From ZC4RG42 sp036676355 (GTDB taxonomy: Bacteria; Pseudomonadota; Gammaproteobacteria; Burkholderiales; SG8-39): a DNA stretch of 64,000 nucleotides. A program made the position numbers and the translations under genes. Shown in pieces: positions 27,622 to 35,923 of the stretch. The stretch spans positions 24,529-88,528 of the forward strand of contig JAKFDA010000055.1 of assembly GCA_036676355.1 (NCBI GenBank), written 5' to 3'. Numbering within the stretch: position 1 is the stretch's first letter; every line of letters begins with the position of its first letter. The notes under the pieces were generated by a model, which was not told the origin of the DNA, did no database searches, and worked only from the letters and a program-made list of their open reading frames with translations.

Positions 27622-27659
27622 TTGCCGAATTGTGTAAAGTTGTTATGCTGTTTAACACA
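27622..27659 (+). promoter_or_regulatory. Candidate sigma-70 promoter with overlapping dyad, formate dehydrogenase operon
   Basis: TTGCCG (27622-27627) and TATGCT (27644-27649) are spaced by 16 bp. An imperfect inverted repeat, TGTGTAAAG (27631) and GTTTAACACA (ending 27659), straddles the -10 element and could be an operator. The gene at 27681 starts 31 bp after the -10. No FNR-type TTGAT-N4-ATCAA site was seen. Assigned by eye only. Confidence 0.5.
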
Positions 27660-27680
27660 TAGCCAATAAGCGGGACGGGG

Positions 27681-29756
27681 ATGCATCAGGGTCATCGGCT
27701 TAAATTGTGCAATTGCAACAATACGATGCGTCTGGACGCGGACGCACTACAGGTTGCTCTGCGGGCCGAAAGACCCCTCACAATCCACAACCAGCTTTGT
27801 CGTCGAGAAATCGGCGCTTTTCAAGCTGATGCCGCAAGCGGCTGCCTGGTCGCCTGTACTCAGGAAGCAGCGCTGTTCACGGAGGTCGCAGCCGAAAACG
27901 GTAGCGAAGCACCTCTTCAATTCCTAAATATTCGCGAAACCGCCGGCTGGTCAGCCGAAGGTGCGCAGGCGATGCCCAAAATTGCCGCGCTGCTCGCAGC
28001 GGCGCAACTGCCCGCACCCGAACCTGTTCCCAACGTCAGCTATAAATCCGAGGGTCGCGTGCTGATTCTCGGACCGGCCGCATCCGCGTTGCCATGGGCC
28101 GAACAACTGTCGGCGCAACTTGATGTCAGCGTGCTGCTGACCGATACGCGCGGCGGCGAACTGCCCGTTGATCGCCGGTACCCGATCTGGGCGGGCAGGG
28201 CGGTTGGCCTCAAGGGCTATCTCGGGGCCTTCCAACTGAAATGGAAGTCCGAAAACCCCATCGATCTGGATCTCTGTACGCGCTGCAACGCCTGTATCGA
28301 CGCCTGTCCGGAACAGGCGATCGGCTACGACTATCAAATTGATATGGAAAAGTGCGCGAGCCATCGCGCCTGTGTGAAGGCCTGCAGTGCGGTCCACGCG
28401 ATCGATTTCGCCCGCGAAGTGACGCCGCGGAGCGCGGAGTTCGATCTTGTATTCGATCTGAGTCCGACACCCAGAATCACCATTCCGCACAAGCCACAAG
28501 GCTATTTCGCACCCGGCGCCGACCCTGTGGCGCAAGGTCGCGCCGCGGCTCAACTCGCTTATATGGTCGGCGAGTTCGACAAGCCCAAATTCTTTTCCTA
28601 CAACGAACGCACCTGTGCGCACGGGCGTTCGAAAAAGCAGGGCTGCAACAACTGTGTCGAAGTCTGTTCGACCTGGGCGATCAGCAGCGCGGGCGACAAG
28701 ATCAAGGTCGAACCGCATCTGTGCGCCGGTTGCGGCGCCTGCGCGAGCGTGTGCCCCACGGGAGCGATGACCTACGCTTACCCGCATGTCAGCGACACCG
28801 GCGCGCGCCTCAAGACCATGCTCTCGGTGTACGGTGCGGCGGGTGGCAAAAACGCCGCCATTCTGTTCCACAACGGCACCGAAGGCCGCGAGCAGATCGC
28901 CAAACTTGCGCGGCATGGCAAAGGTCTGCCCGCACGTGTAATTCCTGTCGAGCAATGGCATCCGGCGTCGATCGGCATCGATCTGATGCTCGGCGCCATC
29001 GCATACGGTGCGAGTCAGGTGCTGGTGCAGATGACGCCCGGCGAAGCGAGCGAATACGGCGCCGCGACCACGCAGCAGATGAGCTACGCCGAGGCGATCC
29101 TGCATGGCCTCGGCTATGAAGGCGTACATTTTCGTGTCGTCGAGGCGACCGATACGCGCGCGCTCGAAGCCGCGTTGTGGAATCTCGTTCCGGCGTCATG
29201 CGTCGCCGAGACGGCGAGCTTTAATCTCGGCAATGAGAAACGCAACACGCTGGATTTCCTCTTCGAACATCTGGCCAGGCATGCGCCGCAGCCCGTCGAG
29301 GAAATCGCATTGCCGGCCGGCGCGCCGTTCGGGCACGTCAATCTCGATACTTCCAAGTGCACCTTGTGTCTGGCCTGCGTCGGCGCCTGTCCGGAATCGG
29401 CGCTGGTGGATGGCCGCGACGTGCCTGCGGTGAAGTTCATCGAACGCAATTGCGTGCAGTGCGGCTTGTGCGTGAACACCTGTCCCGAAAGCGCGCTTTC
29501 GCTGACGCCGCGGCTCATGCTGGGCGCAGTGGCCAAGCGCGAAGTGGCGCTGAACGAATCACAGCCGTTCCACTGCGTGCGTTGCGGCAATGCGTTCGGT
29601 ACGAAGCAGGTGATCGACACCATGCTGGGCAAGCTGAGCACGCATTCGATGTTCGGCGCAGGTGGGCAGACTTTGCGGCGTTTGCAGATGTGCGCCGACT
29701 GCAGGATCATCGACATGATGGAAGAGACGGAAGGGTCTTCCGTTTCCAAAGTATGA
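27681..29756 (+). CDS. Multi-cluster 4Fe-4S ferredoxin protein of the formate dehydrogenase operon
   Basis: 691-aa cytoplasmic protein with no signal peptide. It starts with a short cysteine motif (KLCNCNNTM), then has a middle pair of ferredoxin motifs (LCTRCNACIDACPEQ; KCASHRACVKACS), a further set (GCNNCVEVCSTWA; LCAGCGACASVCPTG), a domain without cysteines (~380-530), another pair (KCTLCLACVGACPES; NCVQCGLCVNTCPES) and a final CVRCGN...CADC pair. This gives about six cluster sites. Proteins of this type sit upstream of torD/fdhA in many betaproteobacteria and in Shewanella; they are thought to carry electrons or help assembly. The promoter at 27622-27659 precedes it. Confidence 0.85.
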   Translation: MHQGHRLKLCNCNNTMRLDADALQVALRAERPLTIHNQLCRREIGAFQADAASGCLVACTQEAALFTEVAAENGSEAPLQFLNIRETAGWSAEGAQAMPKIAALLAAAQLPAPEPVPNVSYKSEGRVLILGPAASALPWAEQLSAQLDVSVLLTDTRGGELPVDRRYPIWAGRAVGLKGYLGAFQLKWKSENPIDLDLCTRCNACIDACPEQAIGYDYQIDMEKCASHRACVKACSAVHAIDFAREVTPRSAEFDLVFDLSPTPRITIPHKPQGYFAPGADPVAQGRAAAQLAYMVGEFDKPKFFSYNERTCAHGRSKKQGCNNCVEVCSTWAISSAGDKIKVEPHLCAGCGACASVCPTGAMTYAYPHVSDTGARLKTMLSVYGAAGGKNAAILFHNGTEGREQIAKLARHGKGLPARVIPVEQWHPASIGIDLMLGAIAYGASQVLVQMTPGEASEYGAATTQQMSYAEAILHGLGYEGVHFRVVEATDTRALEAALWNLVPASCVAETASFNLGNEKRNTLDFLFEHLARHAPQPVEEIALPAGAPFGHVNLDTSKCTLCLACVGACPESALVDGRDVPAVKFIERNCVQCGLCVNTCPESALSLTPRLMLGAVAKREVALNESQPFHCVRCGNAFGTKQVIDTMLGKLSTHSMFGAGGQTLRRLQMCADCRIIDMMEETEGSSVSKV

Positions 29757-29781
29757 GGCGCCTCAGGGACATCGCGTGACA

Positions 29782-30408
29782 ATGCCGACGACCGCCGTCA
29801 TGACGCAGCAAACCGTAAACGCCGAAGCGCAGGCGCGTGCCGACTGGTATGCGTTCCTCGGGCGCATCTGGTATGACGCGCCCGACGAATCCCTGCTGCG
29901 TACGATCGGGGATGCCGGGCAAATCGTCAGCGCAAGCAAAGCGACTCACCTCGATCTGGCGTGGCAGGCGTTGACAAAGGCCGCGCAAGCCGCCGACTGT
30001 CAAAAGGTCAAGCTGGAGTACGACACCGTTTTTGTGGGTACCGGCAAGGCTGAAGTCACGCCTTATATGTCGCACTACCTGTCGGACACGATGGGCAAGG
30101 AAAAATATCTGCTGCAATTGCGCAAGCTGCTCGATGAGCTTGGCCTTGCGCGCGCGGAAGCGGCACACGAGCCGGAGGACCATATCTCGGCGATATGCGA
30201 AGTCATGCGCCATCTCATTCTGTCCGGCGGAGAAGAGGAGCACACGCTCGATCGCCAGGCTGAACTGTTCAATCGCTATCTCGCGCGGGGCTACGCCGCA
30301 TTCGTGGCTGCCGCGCTCGCTTCAACTCAAACTGATTTTTACAAAAACGTCGCACGTTTTACCGAGGCGTTCTTCGATATCGAGGTGACATCGTTCGAAA
30401 TGCTGTGA
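29782..30408 (+). CDS. TorD/DmsD family molecular chaperone
   Basis: 208-aa all-helical chaperone: ADWYAFLGRIWYDAPDE, LEYDTVFVGTGKAEVTPYMSHY and EDHISAICEVMRHLI are the TorD-family pattern (E-P-x-D-H-I). Such proteins bind the Tat signal of a molybdoenzyme, hold the apo-form for cofactor loading and delay export. The expected client is FdhA at 30650. The ATG at 29782 is used; an in-frame GTG at 29776 and an ATG at 29800 are alternatives. It starts 25 bp after the ferredoxin gene. Confidence 0.92.
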   Translation: MPTTAVMTQQTVNAEAQARADWYAFLGRIWYDAPDESLLRTIGDAGQIVSASKATHLDLAWQALTKAAQAADCQKVKLEYDTVFVGTGKAEVTPYMSHYLSDTMGKEKYLLQLRKLLDELGLARAEAAHEPEDHISAICEVMRHLILSGGEEEHTLDRQAELFNRYLARGYAAFVAAALASTQTDFYKNVARFTEAFFDIEVTSFEML

Positions 30409-30446
30409 CCTTGATGTTGTAACTGTTTGCCAATGAGGAGGCACCA

Positions 30447-30638
30447 ATGGCCAAGCCAAAGCTGAGTCGCAGAAAATTCATGCTGTCCGTCGGAGCAGGT
30501 ACTGCAGTGGCGGCGGCTGCCGTTGCGAGCAAAGCTGTATCAAATAACGCGGCAGAGCCGCAAGCACAGGCCGATACGCGCAAGGGTTACGCGCTTAGCG
30601 AGCACGTGCGCAAGTACTACCGCACCACGCTCATCTAA
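30447..30638 (+). CDS. Formate dehydrogenase region Tat-target protein
   Basis: 63-aa protein made of a twin-arginine signal (LSRRKFMLSVGAGTAVAAAAVASKA) and a short tail ending KGYALSEHVRKYYRTTLI. GAGGAGG lies just ahead of the ATG. This small family (the formate dehydrogenase region Tat target, FdhX in Shewanella) is found only beside fdhA genes. It may be a subunit or an export partner of the enzyme; its function is not proven. It ends 11 bp before fdhA. Confidence 0.92.
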   Translation: MAKPKLSRRKFMLSVGAGTAVAAAAVASKAVSNNAAEPQAQADTRKGYALSEHVRKYYRTTLI

Positions 30639-30649
30639 GGAGGCCCGCG

Positions 30650-33610
30650 ATGTTACTCACTAAAAGAAGTGGCAATACTTCTGCTGTCGGTGCTCGTCCC
30701 AGCGCTTTGTCGCAGGGGCTCGCCGCCGCGCTGACGCAAACCATCGACCGACGTACGTTTCTCAAGCGTTCCGGCGTTACCGTAGGCGCGGGTGCGTTCG
30801 CCACGCAGTTGCCGTTCAACATGATCACCGAAGCCAAGGCGCAGGAAAAGCCGGCCGGTGCATCGAAGGCGGAAACGAAACGTACCGTCTGTACGCACTG
30901 TGCCGTGGGCTGTGCCATCGATGCCGTGGTCGAAAACGGCATCTGGGTACGCCAGGAGCCGGTCTTCGATTCGCCCATCAACATGGGCGCACACTGCGCC
31001 AAGGGCGCCGCGGCACGCGAGCACGGCATGACCGAGAACTCGCACCGTCTCAAGTATCCGATGAAGCTGGTGAATGGAAAATACCAGCGCATCAGCTGGG
31101 ATCAGGCGCTCGACGAAATCAGCAAGAAGATGCTGAAGATCCGCGAGGAATCGGGCCCCGATGCAATGTATTACATCGGCTCCTCCAAGCACTCCAACGA
31201 GGGCTCGTATCTCATGTGCAAGTGGGTGCGCCTCTGGGGCACCAACAATACCGACCACCAGGCGCGCATCTGTCACTCCACCACCGTATCCGGCGTCGCG
31301 AACACCTGGGGCTATGGTGCGATGACCAACTCCATGAACGACATGGAGAATTCGAAGGCGATGCTCTACATCGGCTCGAACCCGGCTGAGGCACACCCGG
31401 TGTCGATGCTGCATTCGATGCACGCGCAGGAGAATGGCGCCAAGATCATCGTCTGTGATCCGCGCTTCACCCGCTCGGCCGCGAAAGCGGATCAGTTCAT
31501 CCGTTTCCGTTCCGGCACGGACGTCGCGGTGCTGTTCGGTATCCTGTATCACGTTTTCAAAAACGGCTGGGAAGACAAGGATTACATCGAAAAGCGCGTC
31601 TACGGTATGGACAAGGTGCGCGAAAATATCCTCAAGACCTGGACGCCGGCGGAAGCCGAGCGGGTGACCGGCTGCTCCGAGGAGTCGCTCTACAAGGCCG
31701 CCGAGACGATGGCGAAGAACAAGCCGTCTACGCTGGTCTGGTGCATGGGGCAGACGCAACACTCGATCGGCAACGCGATGGTGCGCGCATCGTGCATCGT
31801 GCAACTGGCGCTCGGCAACGTCGGCGTGTCCGGTGGCGGTGCCAACATTTTCCGCGGTCACGACAACGTGCAGGGGGCGACGGACATCGGGCCCAACCCC
31901 GATTCCCTGCCCGGCTACTACGGTGTTGCGCCCGGCGCCTTCACGCATTGGGCGCGTGTCTGGAACGTCGATCTCGAATGGCTCAAGAAGCGGTATGCGT
32001 CGCCCGCGTTGATGAACAAGCCCGGCATCACGGTCTCGCGTTGGAGCGACGGTGTGCTGGAGAACCCCGACCATATCGACCAGCCCGGCAATATCCGCGG
32101 CGTCTTCTATTGGGGTCATGCACCGAACTCGCAGTCGCGCGGCCCCGAATTCAAGCGGGCGATGGACAAGCTCGATCTGCTGGTCGTAGTCGATCCATAT
32201 CCTTCCGGAACGGCGGTCATGGCTGCAATGCCGGGCAAGCAGGAGGACGCCAACCCGAATCGTGATGTGTATCTGCTGCCGGCGGCAACGCAGTTCGAGA
32301 CATCCGGATCGGTGACGGCCTCGAACCGTTCGATTCAGTGGCGCGAGAAAGTCATCGAGCCGCTGTTCGAATCGAAGCCCGATCACACCATCATGTATCT
32401 GTTGGCCAAGAAACTCGGCTTCGCCGATGAGCTCGTCGGCAAGCGCGACGGCAAACAGAACATTCAGGTCGTCAACGACGAGCCGGTGATCGAAGACATT
32501 ACGCGTGAATTCAACCGCGGTGCATGGACGGTCGGTTACACCGGCCAATCGCCCGAACGTCTGAAGGCGCACATGCGCAACATGCACGTCTTCGATATCA
32601 AGACGATGCGTGCCAAGGGCGGGGTGGACAAGGAGACCGGCTACGTGCTCGACGGCGAATACTTCGGGCTGCCGTGGCCATGCTACGGAACTGCGGAGAT
32701 CAAGCACCCCGGCACACACGTGCTTTACAACACGAGCCTTCCGATGATGGAGGGAGGTGGTTGCTTCCGCGCGAACTTCGGGGTCGAACGCGACGGGGAA
32801 AGCCTGCTGGCCGGGGACGGTTCCCATCCGAAAGACGGAGAAATCACTACCGGCTATCCCGAGTTCGATCACGTCCTGCTGAAGAAACTCGGCTGGTGGG
32901 ACGAACTGACCGATGCGGAAAAGCAGGAGGCCGAGGGCAGGAACTGGAAGACGGATCTGTCGGGCGGCATTCAGCGTGTCGCGATGAAGCATGGTTGCCA
33001 TTTCTGGGGCAATGCCAAGGCACGCGCGGTGGTGTGGAACTTCCCCGATCCGGTGCCGCTGCATCGCGAACCGATCTACAGCCCGCGCCCCGACCTGGTG
33101 GACGACTACCCGACGCACGACGACAAGAAGGCCTTCTGGCGTATGCCGACGCTCTACAAGAGCGTGCAGGAGAAAAATCGCGACATCAGCCAGAAGTTCC
33201 CGATCGTCCTGAGCAGCGGTCGAGTGGTGGAATACGAGGGGGGCGGTGACGAAACGCGTTCCAATCCGTGGCTGGCCGAACTGCAGCAGAAGATGTACGT
33301 GGAGATCAATCCGAAGGCGGCCAACGATCGTGGCATTCGTAACGGTGAATATGTGTGGGTGACTACGCCGGAAGGTGCGCGATTGAAAGTGACGGCGAAG
33401 GTGACGGAGCGCGTCGATGAGAAACTGGCATTCATGCCCTTCGCGTTCGCGGGTTGGTGGAGGGGGGAGGACATGCTGGCCTACTACCCGGAAGGGGCCG
33501 CGCCGATTGTGCGCGGCGAGGCGGCCAACACGGCGACCACCTACGGATACGACTCGGTCACGATGATGCAGGAGACCAAGACGACCGTGTGCCAAATCGA
33601 GAAAGCGTAG
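30650..33610 (+). CDS. fdhA: Formate dehydrogenase alpha subunit, periplasmic bis-MGD type (cysteine form)
   Basis: 986-aa catalytic subunit. Tat signal DRRTFLKR (33-40) followed by a hydrophobic stretch shows export to the periplasm. A 4Fe-4S site is formed by Cys81, 84, 88 and 116 (CTHCAVGC; GAHCAKG). The Mo/W ligand is Cys208 with His209 (QARICHSTTV); its codon is TGT at 31271-31273, where E. coli FdnG has TGA for selenocysteine. Downstream, GSNPAEAHP and the C-terminal MGD-binding domain (RVVEYEGGGDE...) are intact. It oxidises formate to CO2 and passes electrons to FdhB and FdhC. The tungstate transporter nearby allows a W form. Confidence 0.96.
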   Translation: MLLTKRSGNTSAVGARPSALSQGLAAALTQTIDRRTFLKRSGVTVGAGAFATQLPFNMITEAKAQEKPAGASKAETKRTVCTHCAVGCAIDAVVENGIWVRQEPVFDSPINMGAHCAKGAAAREHGMTENSHRLKYPMKLVNGKYQRISWDQALDEISKKMLKIREESGPDAMYYIGSSKHSNEGSYLMCKWVRLWGTNNTDHQARICHSTTVSGVANTWGYGAMTNSMNDMENSKAMLYIGSNPAEAHPVSMLHSMHAQENGAKIIVCDPRFTRSAAKADQFIRFRSGTDVAVLFGILYHVFKNGWEDKDYIEKRVYGMDKVRENILKTWTPAEAERVTGCSEESLYKAAETMAKNKPSTLVWCMGQTQHSIGNAMVRASCIVQLALGNVGVSGGGANIFRGHDNVQGATDIGPNPDSLPGYYGVAPGAFTHWARVWNVDLEWLKKRYASPALMNKPGITVSRWSDGVLENPDHIDQPGNIRGVFYWGHAPNSQSRGPEFKRAMDKLDLLVVVDPYPSGTAVMAAMPGKQEDANPNRDVYLLPAATQFETSGSVTASNRSIQWREKVIEPLFESKPDHTIMYLLAKKLGFADELVGKRDGKQNIQVVNDEPVIEDITREFNRGAWTVGYTGQSPERLKAHMRNMHVFDIKTMRAKGGVDKETGYVLDGEYFGLPWPCYGTAEIKHPGTHVLYNTSLPMMEGGGCFRANFGVERDGESLLAGDGSHPKDGEITTGYPEFDHVLLKKLGWWDELTDAEKQEAEGRNWKTDLSGGIQRVAMKHGCHFWGNAKARAVVWNFPDPVPLHREPIYSPRPDLVDDYPTHDDKKAFWRMPTLYKSVQEKNRDISQKFPIVLSSGRVVEYEGGGDETRSNPWLAELQQKMYVEINPKAANDRGIRNGEYVWVTTPEGARLKVTAKVTERVDEKLAFMPFAFAGWWRGEDMLAYYPEGAAPIVRGEAANTATTYGYDSVTMMQETKTTVCQIEKA

Positions 33611-33628
33611 TCAACGCAAACAACGGAG

Positions 33629-33654
33629 CGACCCGTGCGCTAACGCACGGGTCG
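33629..33654 (+). repeat. Perfect 11-bp hairpin between fdhA and fdhB
   Basis: CGACCCGTGCG, loop CTAA, CGCACGGGTCG. It lies in the 63-bp gap inside the operon, 20 bp before the fdhB start and just ahead of GGAGGAG. There is no T-run, so it is not a terminator; it could stabilise the fdhA mRNA 3' end or set the subunit ratio. Confidence 0.8.
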
Positions 33655-33673
33655 ACCCCCGGAGGAGACAGAC

Positions 33674-34306
33674 ATGGCAAGAATGAAATTTTTGTGCGAC
33701 GCCGAGCGCTGCATCGAATGCAACGGCTGCGTGACTGCGTGCAAGAACACCAACGAAGTGCCGTGGGGCGTCAATCGACGGCGCGTCGTGACGATGAATC
33801 AGGGCGTGCCCGGCGAGAAATCGATTTCCGTCGCCTGTATGCACTGTTCGGACGCGCCCTGTATGGCGGTGTGTCCGGTCGATTGCTTCTACCAGACCAG
33901 CGAAGGTGTGGTGCTGCACGACAAGGATATGTGTATCGGCTGCGGCTATTGCTTCTATGCCTGCCCGTTCGGTGCGCCGCAGTTCCCGCAGACCGGCGCC
34001 TTCGGCATGCGCGGCAAAATGGACAAATGCACTTTCTGCGCAGGTGGCCCTGAAGCCGACGGCAGTCCCGAGGAATTCGCCAAGTACGGTCAGAACCGTC
34101 TGGCGGAAGGCAAGTTGCCGGCGTGCGCCGAGATGTGCTCCACCAAAGCCCTGCTGGCCGGCGATGGCGATGTCATCTCGGAGATCTTCAGGCAGCGCGT
34201 CACTATCCGTGGCAGGGGTGCGCAGGTTGCCGGCTGGGACAGCGCTTATGGGCGCCCGGAAAAAGGTGCTACTGCGGCGCCTGGCAATTCTCAATCGGCC
34301 AAGTGA
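33674..34306 (+). CDS. fdhB: Formate dehydrogenase iron-sulfur (beta) subunit
   Basis: 210-aa protein with four 4Fe-4S motifs: CIECNGCVTACK, CMHCSDAPCMAVCP, CIGCGYCFYACP and CTFCAG...CAEMC. This is the HybA/FdnH-type electron-transfer subunit. It has no own Tat signal, so it is expected to be exported with FdhA. It lacks a C-terminal membrane anchor helix (ends GNSQSAK), unlike E. coli FdnH. The strong ribosome site GGAGGAG precedes ATG 33674. Confidence 0.95.
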   Translation: MARMKFLCDAERCIECNGCVTACKNTNEVPWGVNRRRVVTMNQGVPGEKSISVACMHCSDAPCMAVCPVDCFYQTSEGVVLHDKDMCIGCGYCFYACPFGAPQFPQTGAFGMRGKMDKCTFCAGGPEADGSPEEFAKYGQNRLAEGKLPACAEMCSTKALLAGDGDVISEIFRQRVTIRGRGAQVAGWDSAYGRPEKGATAAPGNSQSAK

Positions 34307-34316
34307 GGGGGATCGC

Positions 34317-34532
34317 ATGTACAAACTTTTGCTTGTAGCAGTGAGCGCGGTGTTTCTTACCGCATGCAGCGAACCCAATCAGAGTACCCAGACGTACGAC
34401 GGGAAGGCCTATTCCGGCAAGACCGACACGCAACCTTGGCAGAGCGCGGCCTTCCAGGGCGATAAAACCGCGTGGGACCGTGCGTTGAAGCAGCGAAACG
34501 CCAACCAGAACGAGTACGGCCGCACGCGGTAA
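34317..34532 (+). CDS. Small lipoprotein within the formate dehydrogenase operon
   Basis: 71 aa. A lipoprotein signal ends in the lipobox LTAC (Cys17), followed by a hydrophilic mature part of 55 residues with YDGKAYSGKTD and WQSAAFQGDKTAWDRALKQRN. It starts 10 bp after fdhB and ends 24 bp before fdhC, so it is inside the structural genes of the enzyme. I recognise no family. A periplasm-facing lipoprotein here could help hold or assemble the FdhAB head on FdhC, or be an accessory subunit (inference). Confidence 0.8.
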   Translation: MYKLLLVAVSAVFLTACSEPNQSTQTYDGKAYSGKTDTQPWQSAAFQGDKTAWDRALKQRNANQNEYGRTR

Positions 34533-34556
34533 GCGGGTGACTCAGAGGAGGTAGAC

Positions 34557-35630
34557 ATGGGGCATCAATCGATCGACTGGGTCGTACGCATCGCGCTCGC
34601 ACTGTTGTTGACGGTGTCGGGGGGCGCGTGGGCGCAGCAGGACATGAGTTCGCAGCAGCAGCAGGCTCAACGGGAAATCACGCAACCCGGCAACAACGCG
34701 CCGTATTGGCGAGATGTGCGGGGGCGCGACACGATCGGGGGCACGGTAGGTGTAAGTACGGTGACGGGACGCGAAGCCGGCGTACTCATCCAGAGTGAAG
34801 GTCAGACTTGGCGCGAAGTGCGCAACGGCCCGCTGACGCAAATTGGCGGATGGTTGCTCGCGGTGGTGTTCATCGCGGTGCTGGTGTTCTACGCGATCAA
34901 GGGCAGCATCGGGCTGAGGGAACCGGAAACGGGACGCCTTATCCCGCGCTTCTCGCTGTGGGAACGCGTACTCCACTGGACCACGGCGATCACTTTTCTC
35001 ACCCTCGCATTCAGCGGATTGGCCATGTTGTTCGGTCGGTACATCCTGGTGCCGATCCTGGGCCATGGTGCCTTCAGCTGGATCGCGGTGGCTTCCAAGA
35101 CGCTGCACAACTTCATCGGCCCGCTTTTCGTCGTGTGCACGCTGGCGATGTTCTTCACCTTCGTGAAGGACAACATCTGGCGCAGCTATGACGGGGAATG
35201 GGTAAGACGCTTCGGCGGATTGCTCTCGAAGGGGCATGACGAACCGAAGTCGCATCGCTTCAATGCCGGCGAAAAAGCCTGGTTCTGGGGCGGACTGTCG
35301 CTGCTCGGGTTGGTGGTCGGTTTCTCCGGCCTGGTGCTCGATTTCCCCAACTTCGATCAGACACGCCAGACGATGCAGTTGGCCAACATTGTCCACTTGA
35401 TCGGCGCGACCTTGTTCATGGTCGGCGCGATGGGGCACATCTACATGGGTACCCTCGGAATGCGCGGCGCTTTCAAAGCCATGAAAACCGGCTATGTGGA
35501 CGAAACCTGGGCGAAGGAGCATCACTACTATTGGTACGAAGACGTTAAGGCCGGTCGTATTGCGCCAGTGGACGCGTCGGCAAACGTGACATCCGCGGGA
35601 CGCGGTCCAGTAGCCGGCACCACCAACTAA
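34557..35630 (+). CDS. fdhC: Formate dehydrogenase gamma subunit, cytochrome b556
   Basis: 357-aa membrane subunit. A signal-like N-terminal helix (VVRIALALLLTVSGGAWAQ) and ~90-residue periplasmic segment precede four to five helices: ~residue 98 (GGWLLAVVFIAVLVFYAI), HWTTAITFLTLAFSGLAML, LHNFIGPLFVVCTLAMFF, FWGGLSLLGLVVGFSGLVL and LIGATLFMVGAMGHIYMG. Histidines in LHWTT, KTLHNF and GHIYMGT are likely haem b ligands. It passes electrons from FdhAB to quinone. GAGGAGG precedes ATG 34557. Confidence 0.94.
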   Translation: MGHQSIDWVVRIALALLLTVSGGAWAQQDMSSQQQQAQREITQPGNNAPYWRDVRGRDTIGGTVGVSTVTGREAGVLIQSEGQTWREVRNGPLTQIGGWLLAVVFIAVLVFYAIKGSIGLREPETGRLIPRFSLWERVLHWTTAITFLTLAFSGLAMLFGRYILVPILGHGAFSWIAVASKTLHNFIGPLFVVCTLAMFFTFVKDNIWRSYDGEWVRRFGGLLSKGHDEPKSHRFNAGEKAWFWGGLSLLGLVVGFSGLVLDFPNFDQTRQTMQLANIVHLIGATLFMVGAMGHIYMGTLGMRGAFKAMKTGYVDETWAKEHHYYWYEDVKAGRIAPVDASANVTSAGRGPVAGTTN

Positions 35631-35641
35631 GGGAGAGCGTC

Positions 35642-35905
35642 ATGAAGCGATGGATATTGCTGGCCGCCTTATTGCTCGCAGCGCCGACCTTCGCGGCGCT
35701 GCCGCCACCCACGCCGGAAGAGGCAGCGGCCGCCGCGGCGAAGAAAGCCAAGGCGGACGAGGCATCCAAGCAGGCCGCGGAATTGCTTGACAAGGCGCAG
35801 GACCGCGCGGTGCAGAACTACAGACAGAATCAAAGCGCCAAGGGGCAATCGGGCAGCAATGGCGGGGCGAAGAGCAATGGTGGAGCGAAGATGCCTACGT
35901 CCTGA
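35642..35905 (+). CDS. Small secreted Ala/Lys-rich protein of the formate dehydrogenase operon
   Basis: 87 aa. Signal peptide MKRWILLAALLLAAPTFAA, a proline patch (LPPPTPEE), then an Ala/Lys/Glu-rich helix likely to form a coiled coil, and a low-complexity Gly/Ser/Asn tail with a repeated GGAK. It begins 11 bp after fdhC and ends 18 bp before the SOD-like gene, so it is co-transcribed. I do not recognise the family; periplasmic location is the only safe statement. Confidence 0.75.
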   Translation: MKRWILLAALLLAAPTFAALPPPTPEEAAAAAAKKAKADEASKQAAELLDKAQDRAVQNYRQNQSAKGQSGSNGGAKSNGGAKMPTS

Positions 35906-35923
35906 GCGAGCTAAAGGAAAGCC

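Noticed and set aside
31271..31273. Possible selenocysteine codon in fdhA
   Set aside because: The codon at the metal-ligand position is TGT (Cys208), not TGA, and no SECIS-like element is needed.
30653..33595. A 980-codon open frame on the minus strand opposite fdhA
   Set aside because: It is antisense to a well-conserved enzyme, has a His/Arg-rich composition typical of GC-rich shadow frames and no recognisable domain.
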